The notes beneath the pieces are model-generated. The model was not told the DNA's origin and did no database searches. It saw nothing but the letters and a program-made list of their open reading frames with translations. A stretch of DNA of 64,000 bases from Polynucleobacter sp. AM-26B4 (GTDB lineage: Bacteria; Pseudomonadota; Gammaproteobacteria; Burkholderiales; Burkholderiaceae), in contig NZ_JACVOT010000001.1 in NCBI RefSeq assembly GCF_018882285.1, forward strand, positions 1,309,916 through 1,373,915, in the 5' to 3' direction. The position numbers were made by a program, and so were the translations under genes. Every line of letters begins with the position of its first letter. Positions within the stretch are counted from its first letter, which is position 1. Below, piece after piece: positions 19,406 through 27,875 of the stretch.

Positions 19406-20110
19406 ATGCCCGATAAACATTTATCCTCACAATTTGATAACGACCTCAATGCCCTTTGTGGCAGCTTGCTTGAAATGGGCGGCTTGGTAGAGTCACAGGT
19501 ATCCATGGCGATGAGAGCGTTCGCTCAATTAGATGGCGACTTGGCCGACCAAGTGATGGTTCGTGAAGCCGAAGTGAATGATTTTGAAATCACGATTGAC
19601 CAAGCTTGTACTGAGTTGATCGCACGTCGTCAACCAACAGCGAGAGATCTTCGCTTGGTAATGGCAGTTTCTAAAGCCATCACAAACCTAGAGCGCGCAG
19701 GTGACGAGGCGGATCGTATTGCTAGACGTACCAAACATATTTTGGAAGACAGCGCTTCACACAGCATCAATACTGCAGAAATTCGTTTGTCTGGTCAGAT
19801 GGCTGTGTCTTTATTGCGCAGAAGTTTGGATTGCTTTGCTAGATTGGACACCAAGGCAGCTGCCGAAGTGGTCAATGAAGACAAGCAAATCGATGAAGAA
19901 TTCAAAGCCTTTGTGCGCAAACTAACAAGCTACATGGCTGAAGATCCAAGAACCATTTCTGTAGGTTTGGACATGTTATCGATTGCTAAAGCAGTTGAGC
20001 GCATTGGTGACCACTCAAAGAACATTGCTGAATTTGTGATTTATATCGTAAAAGGAACTGATGTTCGTCACTTGCCACATGAGCAATTAACACAAGAGGC
20101 TAATAGCTAA
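19406..20110 (+). CDS. phoU: Phosphate signalling regulator PhoU
   Basis: Cytoplasmic negative regulator that links the Pst transporter to PhoR. 234 residues, all helical, with two PhoU repeats. Each carries metal-binding E/DxxxD motifs: NLERAGDEADRIARR (near 97-111) and AVERIGDHSKNIAEF (near 196-210). Start ATG has AGGAG upstream. Followed after 3 nt by phoB. Confidence 0.95.
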   Translation: MPDKHLSSQFDNDLNALCGSLLEMGGLVESQVSMAMRAFAQLDGDLADQVMVREAEVNDFEITIDQACTELIARRQPTARDLRLVMAVSKAITNLERAGDEADRIARRTKHILEDSASHSINTAEIRLSGQMAVSLLRRSLDCFARLDTKAAAEVVNEDKQIDEEFKAFVRKLTSYMAEDPRTISVGLDMLSIAKAVERIGDHSKNIAEFVIYIVKGTDVRHLPHEQLTQEANS

Positions 20111-20113
20111 TTT

Positions 20114-20824
20114 ATGGCAAGCAGTATTTTAATTGTTGAAGATGAGCCTTCGATTGCTGAGTTAATTGCAGTTAATCTCAGTCACGCAGGCTTTTTACCT
20201 GTCAGAGCATTTCAGACGGAGCAAGCTTCTCAATTAATGAAAGAAGTTTTGCCGGATTTGGTGGTCTTGGATTGGATGTTGCCTGGTAAATCAGGCGTTC
20301 AGTTTGCAAAAGAGCTGAGAGCTAATGAGCGAACCAAGGATATTCCGATCATTCTTTTGACTGCTCGCAGTGAAGAGATGGATAAGATTGCAGGTCTAGA
20401 AGCTGGTGCAGATGATTACTTGACCAAACCTTTCTCACCAAAAGAATTGGTGGCGCGTATTCGTGCAGTGCTCAGAAGACGTTCTCCACAATTGGCCGAT
20501 GAAGTGGTGCAAATCAATAATCTGCGTCTAGATCCTGTGGCTCACCGTGTTTTAGCCAACAATGGTGTGGATGAAGTGACTCTTGACTTGGGCCCTACAG
20601 AGTTTAGATTGCTTCATTTCTTCATGACCCACCCAGAGCGTGTCCATTCCAGAGGCCAGCTTTTAGACAAGGTGTGGGGTGATCATGTGTTTGTTGAAGA
20701 ACGCACTGTGGACGTTCACATCAAGCGCTTAAGAGCTGCCTTAGCCCCATCAAATTGTCAGAACTTGATTGAAACAGTTCGAGGCAGTGGCTATCGTCTG
20801 ACTAAAACACCGGTGACTCAGTAA
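20114..20824 (+). CDS. phoB: Phosphate-response regulator PhoB
   Basis: OmpR/PhoB-family response regulator, 236 residues. Receiver domain with acidic pocket (EDEP), phospho-acceptor Asp in VVLDWMLPG (near residue 54), Thr in LLTARS and Lys in LTKPFSPKEL. The C-terminal winged helix has the RVHSRGQLLDKVWG and RTVDVHIKRLRAAL segments. It binds the Pho boxes found through this window. Unusually it is separated from its kinase gene phoR by two minus-strand genes. Confidence 0.95.
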   Translation: MASSILIVEDEPSIAELIAVNLSHAGFLPVRAFQTEQASQLMKEVLPDLVVLDWMLPGKSGVQFAKELRANERTKDIPIILLTARSEEMDKIAGLEAGADDYLTKPFSPKELVARIRAVLRRRSPQLADEVVQINNLRLDPVAHRVLANNGVDEVTLDLGPTEFRLLHFFMTHPERVHSRGQLLDKVWGDHVFVEERTVDVHIKRLRAALAPSNCQNLIETVRGSGYRLTKTPVTQ

Positions 20825-20867
20825 TCCCTTACTTGGTGTTGGGTACTCAGAAATAATTGATTTTGTA

Positions 20868-20890
20868 GGGTGCTATCAGAGATAGTGCCC
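20868..20890. terminator. Hairpin between convergent phoB and dgkA
   Basis: Ten-bp stem including two G-U pairs (20868-20877 with 20881-20890, loop AGA), overlapping the dgkA stop. Weak U-tract; candidate bidirectional terminator. Confidence 0.35.
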
Positions 20891-21271
20891 GCTCAAAATA
20901 ATCACCCAAGTCAAACCGCACAGAAGTAGGGCCAGCATCACAGCAGCACTGCCAAAGTCTTTGGCTCTTTTAGATAAATCATGAACTTCAAAAGAAATGC
21001 GATCAATCGCAGCTTCTACGCTTGAATTCAATAGTTCAATGATCAGTACCAAGATCACTGATGCAATCAAAAGAATCTTCTCAATCGGTGTCACAGGCAA
21101 GTAAATTGCCAATGGAATTAAGACCAGGCTCATGCCCAGTTCTTGGCGAAAGGCGCTTTCTTCATTGAACGCATAAATGAGGCCATTCCAAGAATTGATG
21201 GCTGCACGAAATGCTCGTGTGATGCCTTTATTGCCTTTGTGAGGATTGTCTTCTATTTTGTATTTTTTCAT
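20876..21271 (-). CDS. dgkA: Diacylglycerol kinase
   Basis: Small integral-membrane kinase converting diacylglycerol to phosphatidic acid. From MKKYKIEDNP (ATG 21271) it is 131 residues with three membrane spans; the signature ELLNSSVEAAIDRIS with catalytic and metal-binding acids is present, as is the FNEESAFRQE amphipathic segment. An upstream in-frame ATG (21298) overlaps the predicted -10 and is less likely. Encoded on the minus strand between phoB and phoR, behind its own Pho-box-like site, which fits a role in recycling diacylglycerol released by the PlcP-like enzyme at 29 kb (inference). Confidence 0.9.
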   Translation of the reverse strand: MKKYKIEDNPHKGNKGITRAFRAAINSWNGLIYAFNEESAFRQELGMSLVLIPLAIYLPVTPIEKILLIASVILVLIIELLNSSVEAAIDRISFEVHDLSKRAKDFGSAAVMLALLLCGLTWVIILSGHYL

Positions 21272-21296
21272 GTTCAATCTGAAGCAAATAAAGAAC

Positions 21297-21330
21297 ATTA
21301 AGCAACAAAACTATGACAACTTGATGTCAC
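21297..21330 (-). promoter_or_regulatory. Pho-box-like site upstream of dgkA
   Basis: On the minus strand, GTGACAT-caag-TTGTCAT (21330 down to 21313), then 10 nt, then CTTAAT (21302-21297) as a possible -10. The half-sites are less perfect than at arsR or ppx. Confidence 0.5.
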
Positions 21331-21337
21331 ATCAAAT

Positions 21338-21517
21338 TCAATTACTTCTGTTACTCACTAGGACTTGCTTGTATTTTTCAGGTAAATCCAAATCAAAATA
21401 ATGAGCACTGGTTTTGATTAACTGATATTCAATTGATTTATGAAGTTCAGTGCTAACGGGTTCATTTGGCTGCATCATATCTTTCATAGAAAAGTAAATT
21501 TTGTACTCTTGGGCCAT
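21338..21517 (-). CDS. Small hypothetical protein, 59 residues
   Basis: ATG at 21517 (starting MAQEYKIYFSMKDMM), stop TGA at 21338. Not recognised. The support for a real gene is AAGGA 9 nt upstream of the ATG, a position just upstream of dgkA on the same strand, and an even amino-acid composition (Tyr/Lys/Glu-rich, no low complexity). Its only neighbours are dgkA downstream and phoR divergent; no membrane segment or motif is visible. A chance ORF remains possible. Confidence 0.5.
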   Translation of the reverse strand: MAQEYKIYFSMKDMMQPNEPVSTELHKSIEYQLIKTSAHYFDLDLPEKYKQVLVSNRSN

Positions 21518-21713
21518 GTCGATGAATCCTTATTCAAATCTCATGAGAAGTCATGGAGAGAAGCTTACGCAGGATTTTTGACAATCCGATGAAGGATTCA
21601 AGAACTTTTAAAGAGCCATTAAAATAGGGCTTGAGAGGCGGATATCACCATTTCAGGGAATGAATAAATCTTGAATTTTTATTGTTTTTCAAAGACTTGT
21701 TAATATTCACACT

Positions 21714-23009
21714 ATGTTGTCGCTAAAAACTCGTTTAATCACGATTTTCTTAATCGTTTTCCTAATTTCTTGGTTAGTGGGCGAGATATTTGGATTGCTT
21801 GAAGGCTTACTGGCAGCAACAATCTGCTTGAGCTTATTACTCATTCATCAACTTTGGCACGCTTCTAGACTTAGTCGTTTATTGTTATCTCCCAATTATG
21901 GGGAAGTACCTAGTGCTTTAGGCATTTGGGGGGAAATCTATTACCGCTTACACAAGTTGGTGCGCTCTTGGCGGGATCAAGTTCTAGAAATTGAACAGCA
22001 GCACAGTCGTTTTATTCAGGCTGTTCAAGCCACCCCTAATGGTGTGGTGATGCTCAACGAGGATGACCAAATTGAATGGTGTAATGGCATTGCTGAGCAG
22101 CACTTTGGCATCAATGCCAAACGCGACGCCATGCAACGCGTCACCCATATTTTGCGTAAACCTGCTTTCGTGCAATACATCATTCGTCAAAACTATCGTG
22201 AACCAGTTCGTTTAAATAATATGGGGACGTTTGAGCAATTTAGCTTGGATGTGCAGATTTTCCCTTATGGCGATAAGCAAAAACTTCTCTTGTCTCAGGA
22301 TGTATCTCAAATCGAGAAAACTGATTCAATGCGCCGAGACTTTGTGGCCAACGTCTCTCATGAGCTCAAAACTCCTTTGACTGTTTTATCAGGATTCTTG
22401 GAAACTGTTCAAGAGCTTGAGTTAAATGAAGAAGATCGAAAGAAATATTTGGATTTGATGAGTGTTCAAACAGGTCGCATGAAAACCCTGGTTGAAGACC
22501 TATTAACATTGGCTAAATTAGAAGGAAACCCAGAACCTCCTGTGACCCAAGTTGTACCAATGGGAGTGATGCTTTCTCGCTTGCAATCAGATGCTCAAGG
22601 TTTGTCGCAAGGTCGTCATCAGATTGTTGTGGAAAACAATAGCCAGAAAAATGTTCTTGGCGACGATTTAGAACTTTATTCTGCCTTTGGCAACCTGGTA
22701 TCAAATGCCGTGCGCTATACGCCGGATGGTGGAAATATCACGATTCGTTGGTCTGACTCAGGCGATGAAGCCATCTTCTCAGTGATTGATACTGGAACTG
22801 GTATTGCTCAAGAACATATTCCGCGTTTGACCGAGCGTTTCTATCGCGTGGATCGCAGTCGTTCAAGAGACACCGGTGGTACTGGCTTAGGCATGGCCAT
22901 CGTCAAGCATGTCATCAGCCGTCATCATGGAGAGCTCAAGATTGAATCAACACTGGGTGTTGGCAGTGAGTTTTCTTTGAGCTTCCCGCAGCAACGCATT
23001 GCCTTATAA
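21714..23009 (+). CDS. phoR: Phosphate regulon sensor histidine kinase PhoR
   Basis: Membrane-anchored sensor kinase for PhoB, 431 residues. An N-terminal hydrophobic hairpin (about residues 8-45) anchors it with almost no periplasmic domain, typical of PhoR. A PAS region (about 95-190) precedes HisKA FVANVSHELKTPL with phospho-acceptor His216. The HATPase N (GNLVSNAVRYTPDGG), G1 (DTGTGI) and G2 (GGTGLGMAIVKH) boxes follow. No clear ribosome-binding site before the ATG. Transcribed apart from phoB. Confidence 0.93.
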   Translation: MLSLKTRLITIFLIVFLISWLVGEIFGLLEGLLAATICLSLLLIHQLWHASRLSRLLLSPNYGEVPSALGIWGEIYYRLHKLVRSWRDQVLEIEQQHSRFIQAVQATPNGVVMLNEDDQIEWCNGIAEQHFGINAKRDAMQRVTHILRKPAFVQYIIRQNYREPVRLNNMGTFEQFSLDVQIFPYGDKQKLLLSQDVSQIEKTDSMRRDFVANVSHELKTPLTVLSGFLETVQELELNEEDRKKYLDLMSVQTGRMKTLVEDLLTLAKLEGNPEPPVTQVVPMGVMLSRLQSDAQGLSQGRHQIVVENNSQKNVLGDDLELYSAFGNLVSNAVRYTPDGGNITIRWSDSGDEAIFSVIDTGTGIAQEHIPRLTERFYRVDRSRSRDTGGTGLGMAIVKHVISRHHGELKIESTLGVGSEFSLSFPQQRIAL

Positions 23010-23042
23010 CTGATTGGCATACAAAACTTCTTATTAGTTAAC

Positions 23043-25166
23043 TCAAAGAGTTAACAGTTGTACTAATTCTTTTTGACCAATGTATTCGACTGAAGTCGCA
23101 CGTTTCTTGGTCTGATGGTAGTGACCTTGATCATTCATGAGCCAAGCAGTCGAATTATCTTTCAGCAGCATCTGGAAGCCTTCTTTGATCACCCGAGCTT
23201 TGAGTTTTTTATCAAGCACTGGGAAGGCTACTTCAACTCGTCTGAAGAGATTTCGATCCATCCAATCAGCGGATGATAGATATAAAACCTCATTACCAAG
23301 AGCATGGAAGTAATAAATCCGGTGATGCTCTAAGAAGCGTCCAATAATCGATCTGACTTTGATGTTTTCTGATAAGCCAGGTACACCTGGCTTTAGTGCA
23401 CACACGCCTCGAATGATCAAATCAATCTTAACGCCAGCTTGAGAGGCTTTGTACAGCTCTTGAATGATGGTTGGTTCAAGAAGGGCATTCATCTTCGCCA
23501 TGATGTGAGCCTTTTTGCCTTGTTTGGCGTTTCTGGCCTCACGACGAATGTGCGCAATCAATTCTGAGTGCATCGTAAAAGGAGACTGCCAAAGGTGCTT
23601 CAGTTCAACTCTGCCTCCTGAACCTGTGAGTTGCATGAACACATGGTGCATATCTTCACACATCGCTTGATCAGCCGTCATCAAACCAAAGTCACTGTAT
23701 AACTTGGCAGTTCTTGGGTGGTAATTGCCTGTTCCCAAATGAGCGTAGCGCTTCAGAACTTTCCTTGCCTTACTTCGACCTGAAGCAGGTATGGTTTCTT
23801 GACGAACAATCAACAACATCTTTGCATGACACTTGTGACCAACCACGCCATATACAACGTGTGCACCAACTGCCTCCAGCTTTGCTGCCCACGCAATATT
23901 GGTTTGCTCATCAAAGCGTGCCAATAACTCAACCACCACGGTTACTTCCTTACCGTTACGAGCGGCTTCCATGAGTGCATCCATCACCAATGATTGTTCG
24001 CCTGTGCGGTAAACAGTTTGTTTGATGGCTAGAACATTCGGGTCTTTGGCTGCCTCTTGAAGCATTTTTAAAACTGGGTCAAAGCTTTCATAAGGGTGAT
24101 GCAACAAAATATCTGACTGAGATATTTTTTCAAAAATAGTGTCACCAGGACTGCCAGCAATTGACTGTTTTGGGTTGTGAGGTTTGAACTTGAATTTTGG
24201 AATATCGACTAAATCAGGGATTTGTACCAAACGTACCAAATTCACAGGACCGTTCACTCTGTAACAGTCTGAATCTTTCAATTTCTCTACTTTTTGTAAA
24301 TATTCCTGAAGTTCTGGCGGCATCTCGGCCGTGATCTCTAAACGAACAGCGTCGCCCAAGTGACGGGTCGGTAATTCGCCTTGAAGTGCGGAGCGTAAAT
24401 CGGTGATGTCATCTTCAGAAACAAATAAATCAGAATTACGGGTCACTCTGAATTGGTGGCAGCCAGTGACTGTCATGCCTTTAAATAAATCAGGAACAAA
24501 GGCTTGAATAAAAGAAGAGAGCAACACAAAGCCATGAGGGCCTGTGCTCAAATGCTCTGGTAAAGGCACCACGCGAGGTAGAGACCTTGGTGCTTGCACG
24601 ACTGCTAATTTTGGTTTTCTGCCAAATGAATCTTTTCCTTCCAAAGTCACTAAAAAGTTCAAGCTTTTGTTGATGACTTTCGGAAATGGATGGGCAGGAT
24701 CTAAAGCGATAGGGGTGAGTAGTGGCACCAACTCTTTATCAAAAAATGTTTTCCCCCAGCGCTTGATCTCTGGGGTCCATTCTGTGCTTGGGAAAAACTT
24801 AACGCCAGCCTTGTCTAACTTTGGAAGAATGTCTTCTTGAAGTAATTTAAATTTTCTTTCAACCAAGGCATGAGCATTTTTAGTGATGATGTCGTAGGCT
24901 TTTTTGATCTGCAGACCATCCGGCGTGAGATTTTTGGGATTACTTTTCATTTGTTCTTTGATTCCAGACATTCTGATTTCAAAGAACTCATCCATATTGG
25001 ATGAAACAATACAAATGAAACGTAAACGCTCTAAAAGAGGTGTTTTTGGATCTTCAGCCTGTGCCAACACCCTTGAATTAAACTCTAAGGCACCTAATTC
25101 TCTGTTGAGTAATGGAATGTTTGAGCTGGGGGCTGTGGCGAGGCTAGTTAATTGCATATTTATCAT
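23043..25166 (-). CDS. ppk: Polyphosphate kinase 1
   Basis: Reversibly polymerises the ATP gamma-phosphate into polyphosphate. 707 residues, with the N-terminal helical domain, head domain and two PLD-like catalytic domains. YAHLGTGNYHPRTAKLYSDFGL holds the autophosphorylated His. Two in-frame starts, ATG 25166 and ATG 25157; if the Pho-box-derived -10 at 25170-25165 is real the second is used, without leader. Divergent from ppx, with Pho-box-like sites for both in the shared 109-bp gap. Confidence 0.95.
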   Translation of the reverse strand: MINMQLTSLATAPSSNIPLLNRELGALEFNSRVLAQAEDPKTPLLERLRFICIVSSNMDEFFEIRMSGIKEQMKSNPKNLTPDGLQIKKAYDIITKNAHALVERKFKLLQEDILPKLDKAGVKFFPSTEWTPEIKRWGKTFFDKELVPLLTPIALDPAHPFPKVINKSLNFLVTLEGKDSFGRKPKLAVVQAPRSLPRVVPLPEHLSTGPHGFVLLSSFIQAFVPDLFKGMTVTGCHQFRVTRNSDLFVSEDDITDLRSALQGELPTRHLGDAVRLEITAEMPPELQEYLQKVEKLKDSDCYRVNGPVNLVRLVQIPDLVDIPKFKFKPHNPKQSIAGSPGDTIFEKISQSDILLHHPYESFDPVLKMLQEAAKDPNVLAIKQTVYRTGEQSLVMDALMEAARNGKEVTVVVELLARFDEQTNIAWAAKLEAVGAHVVYGVVGHKCHAKMLLIVRQETIPASGRSKARKVLKRYAHLGTGNYHPRTAKLYSDFGLMTADQAMCEDMHHVFMQLTGSGGRVELKHLWQSPFTMHSELIAHIRREARNAKQGKKAHIMAKMNALLEPTIIQELYKASQAGVKIDLIIRGVCALKPGVPGLSENIKVRSIIGRFLEHHRIYYFHALGNEVLYLSSADWMDRNLFRRVEVAFPVLDKKLKARVIKEGFQMLLKDNSTAWLMNDQGHYHQTKKRATSVEYIGQKELVQLLTL

Positions 25167-25198
25167 TTTGACTAAGCTCTATGTCAAAAATATGACAA
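25165..25198 (-). promoter_or_regulatory. Pho-box-like site for ppk
   Basis: Minus strand: TTGTCAT-attt-TTGACAT (25198 down to 25181), then 10 nt, then CAAAAT (25170-25165). It overlaps the first annotated ppk ATG, so the next ATG (25157) would be the start. Confidence 0.5.
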
Positions 25199-25213
25199 AT
25201 CTATCAATCAATT

Positions 25214-25247
25214 TTGTCATCACGCTGTCATATTGACGTCATAATCT
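25214..25247 (+). promoter_or_regulatory. Pho box for ppx
   Basis: TTGTCAT-cacg-CTGTCAT (25214-25231), then 10 nt, then TAATCT (25242-25247). A third half-site-like ACGTCAT (25236-25242) continues the 11-bp periodicity. About 28 nt before the ppx GTG. Confidence 0.7.
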
Positions 25248-25275
25248 ATGCAGTAAATAAATAAAAGAAAATGAA

Positions 25276-26829
25276 GTGAGTTCTAACCATTCCAATTCCT
25301 CTAATGCGTCAAAAGAACTGGTTGCCGCTGTCGATTTAGGCTCAAACAGTTTTCGGATGGTCATCGCTAAGGTCATTCATTCTGCATCCGGAACGCAATT
25401 GCAACCCATTGATACATTGAGAGAATCAGTCAGGATGGCTTCTGGTCTTAGTGAAGATAAAAAGCTAGATCAGAAATCCATCCAAAGGGGTCTAGCCGCA
25501 ATACATCGATTTGGTGACCGTTTGCGTGGCTTTAATCCCAAGCAAGTTCGCGCTGTGGCAACCAATACCCTAAGAGTTGCCCGCAATGCTGATGACTTTA
25601 TTCGTGAAGCAGAAAAACTCTTGGGTTTTCCAATTGAGGTGGTGAAGGGGCGAGAAGAGGCGCGCTTGATTTACATCGGTGCTTCGCACGATGCGCCTGC
25701 TTGTGATGAAAAAAGGTTTGTCCTTGATATCGGTGGTGGTTCTACAGAATTCATCATTGGGGATGGTTACGAGCCAAAACTTCTAGAGTCTTTATATATT
25801 GGCTGCGTTTCTTATAGTCAAAACTTTTTCCCGGGCGGTCTAGTTGATGCCCATTGCTTCAAGCAAGCAGAGTTATCAGCTCGTCGAGAAATTGAGGCAA
25901 TCACAGGCCAGTTCTTAAAATCAGGTTGGAAGCAGTCGATTGGTTCTTCAGGTACTGCCCGAGCGATTGCTGAGTTAATTGCGCAAAATGGCTTTAATGG
26001 TCCTCCTCATGAGTTGCCAGTGGATGACATGGGTGGTCTGATCACCAAAGAAGGCTTATTGGCACTCAAAAAATCTTTGATTGAATCTGAGTACATTGAT
26101 CGATCCACTTTGTTAGGTCTTAAGAATGATCGTCGTCCTGTGTTGCCTGGCGGATTGGCCATCATGTTGGCAGCCTTTGAAGAACTTGGCATTGAGCGCA
26201 TGGAAGTCACTGAAGCAGCGCTTCGATTAGGCGTCCTTTACGACCTGATTGGGCGATCTCAGCACCATGACATGAGATTCGTCACGGTTGAGCAGTTCAT
26301 GCAACGCTATGGCGTGGATCGTCAGCAAGCCCAAAGGGTGAGTAAGACAGCGCTTCATTTTTTAAATCAATTCCCTGAGCCTAAGCATGAGAACCGCAAA
26401 GACAATGAGCAGATTCTTGCCTGGGCTGCAAAGTTACATGAGATTGGCTTAAGCATCACACACAATGGCTATCACAAGCATTCAGCCTATATTGCAACCC
26501 ATGCGGACATGCCTGGTTTTTCTAAGCTTGATCAAGCAAGACTGGCCGCATTACTCTTGGGTCATACAGGCAAGCTTGGGAAAATCTCAGTGACATCCAA
26601 TTACATTGATTGGCGCATGTTGTTCAGTCTGCGCTTAGCCCATGTGCTTTGCCGTCGCAGAACGGATGAAGATGTGTCTGAGATTGTTGTCAAAGAGCAA
26701 GAGGCTGGATTCATTGTCAAGATATCAAAATCTTGGACCAAGAAGAATCCGCTCACACAATTTGGTTTAGAAAAAGAATCGGCCGATTGGAGAAAAATCG
26801 GCCGAGAACTGACTATTGAAATTGTTTGA
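25276..26829 (+). CDS. ppx: Exopolyphosphatase (Ppx/GppA family)
   Basis: Releases terminal phosphate from polyphosphate (or hydrolyses pppGpp if GppA-like). 517 residues. The ASKHA-fold N-terminus shows VDLGSNSFRMVIA (near 18-30) and the DIGGGSTEFIIG phosphate loop; a C-terminal HD-like helical region follows (WAAKLHEIGLSITHNGYHKHSAYI). GTG start 25276. Opposite ppk with Pho boxes between, so synthesis and breakdown of polyphosphate appear co-controlled. Confidence 0.92.
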   Translation: MSSNHSNSSNASKELVAAVDLGSNSFRMVIAKVIHSASGTQLQPIDTLRESVRMASGLSEDKKLDQKSIQRGLAAIHRFGDRLRGFNPKQVRAVATNTLRVARNADDFIREAEKLLGFPIEVVKGREEARLIYIGASHDAPACDEKRFVLDIGGGSTEFIIGDGYEPKLLESLYIGCVSYSQNFFPGGLVDAHCFKQAELSARREIEAITGQFLKSGWKQSIGSSGTARAIAELIAQNGFNGPPHELPVDDMGGLITKEGLLALKKSLIESEYIDRSTLLGLKNDRRPVLPGGLAIMLAAFEELGIERMEVTEAALRLGVLYDLIGRSQHHDMRFVTVEQFMQRYGVDRQQAQRVSKTALHFLNQFPEPKHENRKDNEQILAWAAKLHEIGLSITHNGYHKHSAYIATHADMPGFSKLDQARLAALLLGHTGKLGKISVTSNYIDWRMLFSLRLAHVLCRRRTDEDVSEIVVKEQEAGFIVKISKSWTKKNPLTQFGLEKESADWRKIGRELTIEIV

Positions 26830-26831
26830 TC

Positions 26832-26855
26832 AAGCGACTTTCATCGCTTAATTTT
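26832..26855 (+). terminator. Weak terminator after ppx
   Basis: AAGCGA (26832-26837) pairs with TCGCTT (26844-26849), followed by AATTTT, between convergent ppx and the olsB-like gene. Confidence 0.4.
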
Positions 26856-26884
26856 AGATACTTAAGATCTTAACTACTCAAATC

Positions 26885-27799
26885 TTAGTTACTTCCTAAA
26901 AAGTGCTTAGCGTATCTTGGATGAATGTCATCCAGTCTTAGCATCGTCAAGAAGTCAGCTGTGTTGAAGTCTGGGTCCCATGCTGGATTGCCACACACTT
27001 TAGCGCCTAATCTGAGGTAACCCTTGATCAATGCTGGCGGCTCAACTTCTAAGCTGCTGTTTAGTTCTTCAATTGGCAACGCCAATCTTGGGAAAACACG
27101 GTATTCAATATTAGATAAATGTTGATCGTTGTTTAACATTTTGGCTAAGCTGGCTGCGTAGTGGCCACCATCGCCCATTTGCACGCTGGCACAACCCAAC
27201 AAGATTTCATAATTATTAGTTTTCATGTACTGACCAAGACCGCTCCAGAGAGCCATGATCACGCCACCAGAGCGATAGTCATGGTGGACACAGGAACGGC
27301 CTACTTCTACCATTTTGTGGCGTAAGTGTCGTAAGCGAGTTAAATCAAACTCTGAGTCTGAGTACAAGCAACCCATTTGTTTAGCTTGGTGTGGCGGTAA
27401 AGCTCTGTATGTGCCAATCACCTTGAGTGTTTCATTGTCACGAACGATCAAGTGATCACAGAAACTGTCAAAAATATCCACATCTAAACCTTCTTTTGAA
27501 GGTTTAAGGTTCGCACCCATCTCTTCAGCAAAAACCTTGTAGCGTAGACGCTGAGCTTCTTTCACTTCATCTTGGTGTCTTGCCCAGCTCACGCTGATTG
27601 GTGATGCTTTACTGGTTTGAACAGCAGGGGCCTCAACAGTTTTGTTGCTTTTTTTACTTGTTGAGTTTTGATGAATACGGGTGATTTTTTCTTTGATGAT
27701 TTTATGAAGAGGGGCAATCCTCTCAGACATGGTTTTCTTAGAATTTTTATTTAGAAAAGAGTCTGTGATTGAAGATAGTGGATTTGGTAAATCGCTCAT
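26885..27799 (-). CDS. olsB: OlsB-like N-acyltransferase (ornithine-lipid type)
   Basis: GNAT-fold acyltransferase of the OlsB family, which puts a 3-hydroxyacyl chain from ACP on ornithine to make lyso-ornithine lipid. 304 residues: a basic, low-complexity N-terminal 70 residues, then the acyltransferase core with RLRYKVFAEEMGA, IGTYRALPP, EVGRSCVHHDYRSGGVIMALWSGL and LLGCASVQMGD. A Pho box lies at its promoter, and it follows the glycosyltransferase and PlcP genes. Some homologues are N-acyl amino acid synthases for other amines, so the acceptor is inferred. Family call solid, substrate less so. Confidence 0.8.
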   Translation of the reverse strand: MSDLPNPLSSITDSFLNKNSKKTMSERIAPLHKIIKEKITRIHQNSTSKKSNKTVEAPAVQTSKASPISVSWARHQDEVKEAQRLRYKVFAEEMGANLKPSKEGLDVDIFDSFCDHLIVRDNETLKVIGTYRALPPHQAKQMGCLYSDSEFDLTRLRHLRHKMVEVGRSCVHHDYRSGGVIMALWSGLGQYMKTNNYEILLGCASVQMGDGGHYAASLAKMLNNDQHLSNIEYRVFPRLALPIEELNSSLEVEPPALIKGYLRLGAKVCGNPAWDPDFNTADFLTMLRLDDIHPRYAKHFLGSN

Positions 27800-27830
27800 T
27801 TATTTGCCTGCTTATTGTTGATATGTCATC

Positions 27831-27875
27831 AATTTATTCACTCAATATGTCATGCCAATGACGGAGATTTGACAG
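27831..27875 (-). promoter_or_regulatory. Pho box for the olsB-like gene
   Basis: Minus strand half-sites CTGTCAA, CCGTCAT and ATGACAT (27875 to 27847), each separated by 4 nt; then 10 nt, then TAAATT (27836-27831). It overlaps the last codons of the upstream glycosyltransferase gene. Confidence 0.7.
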
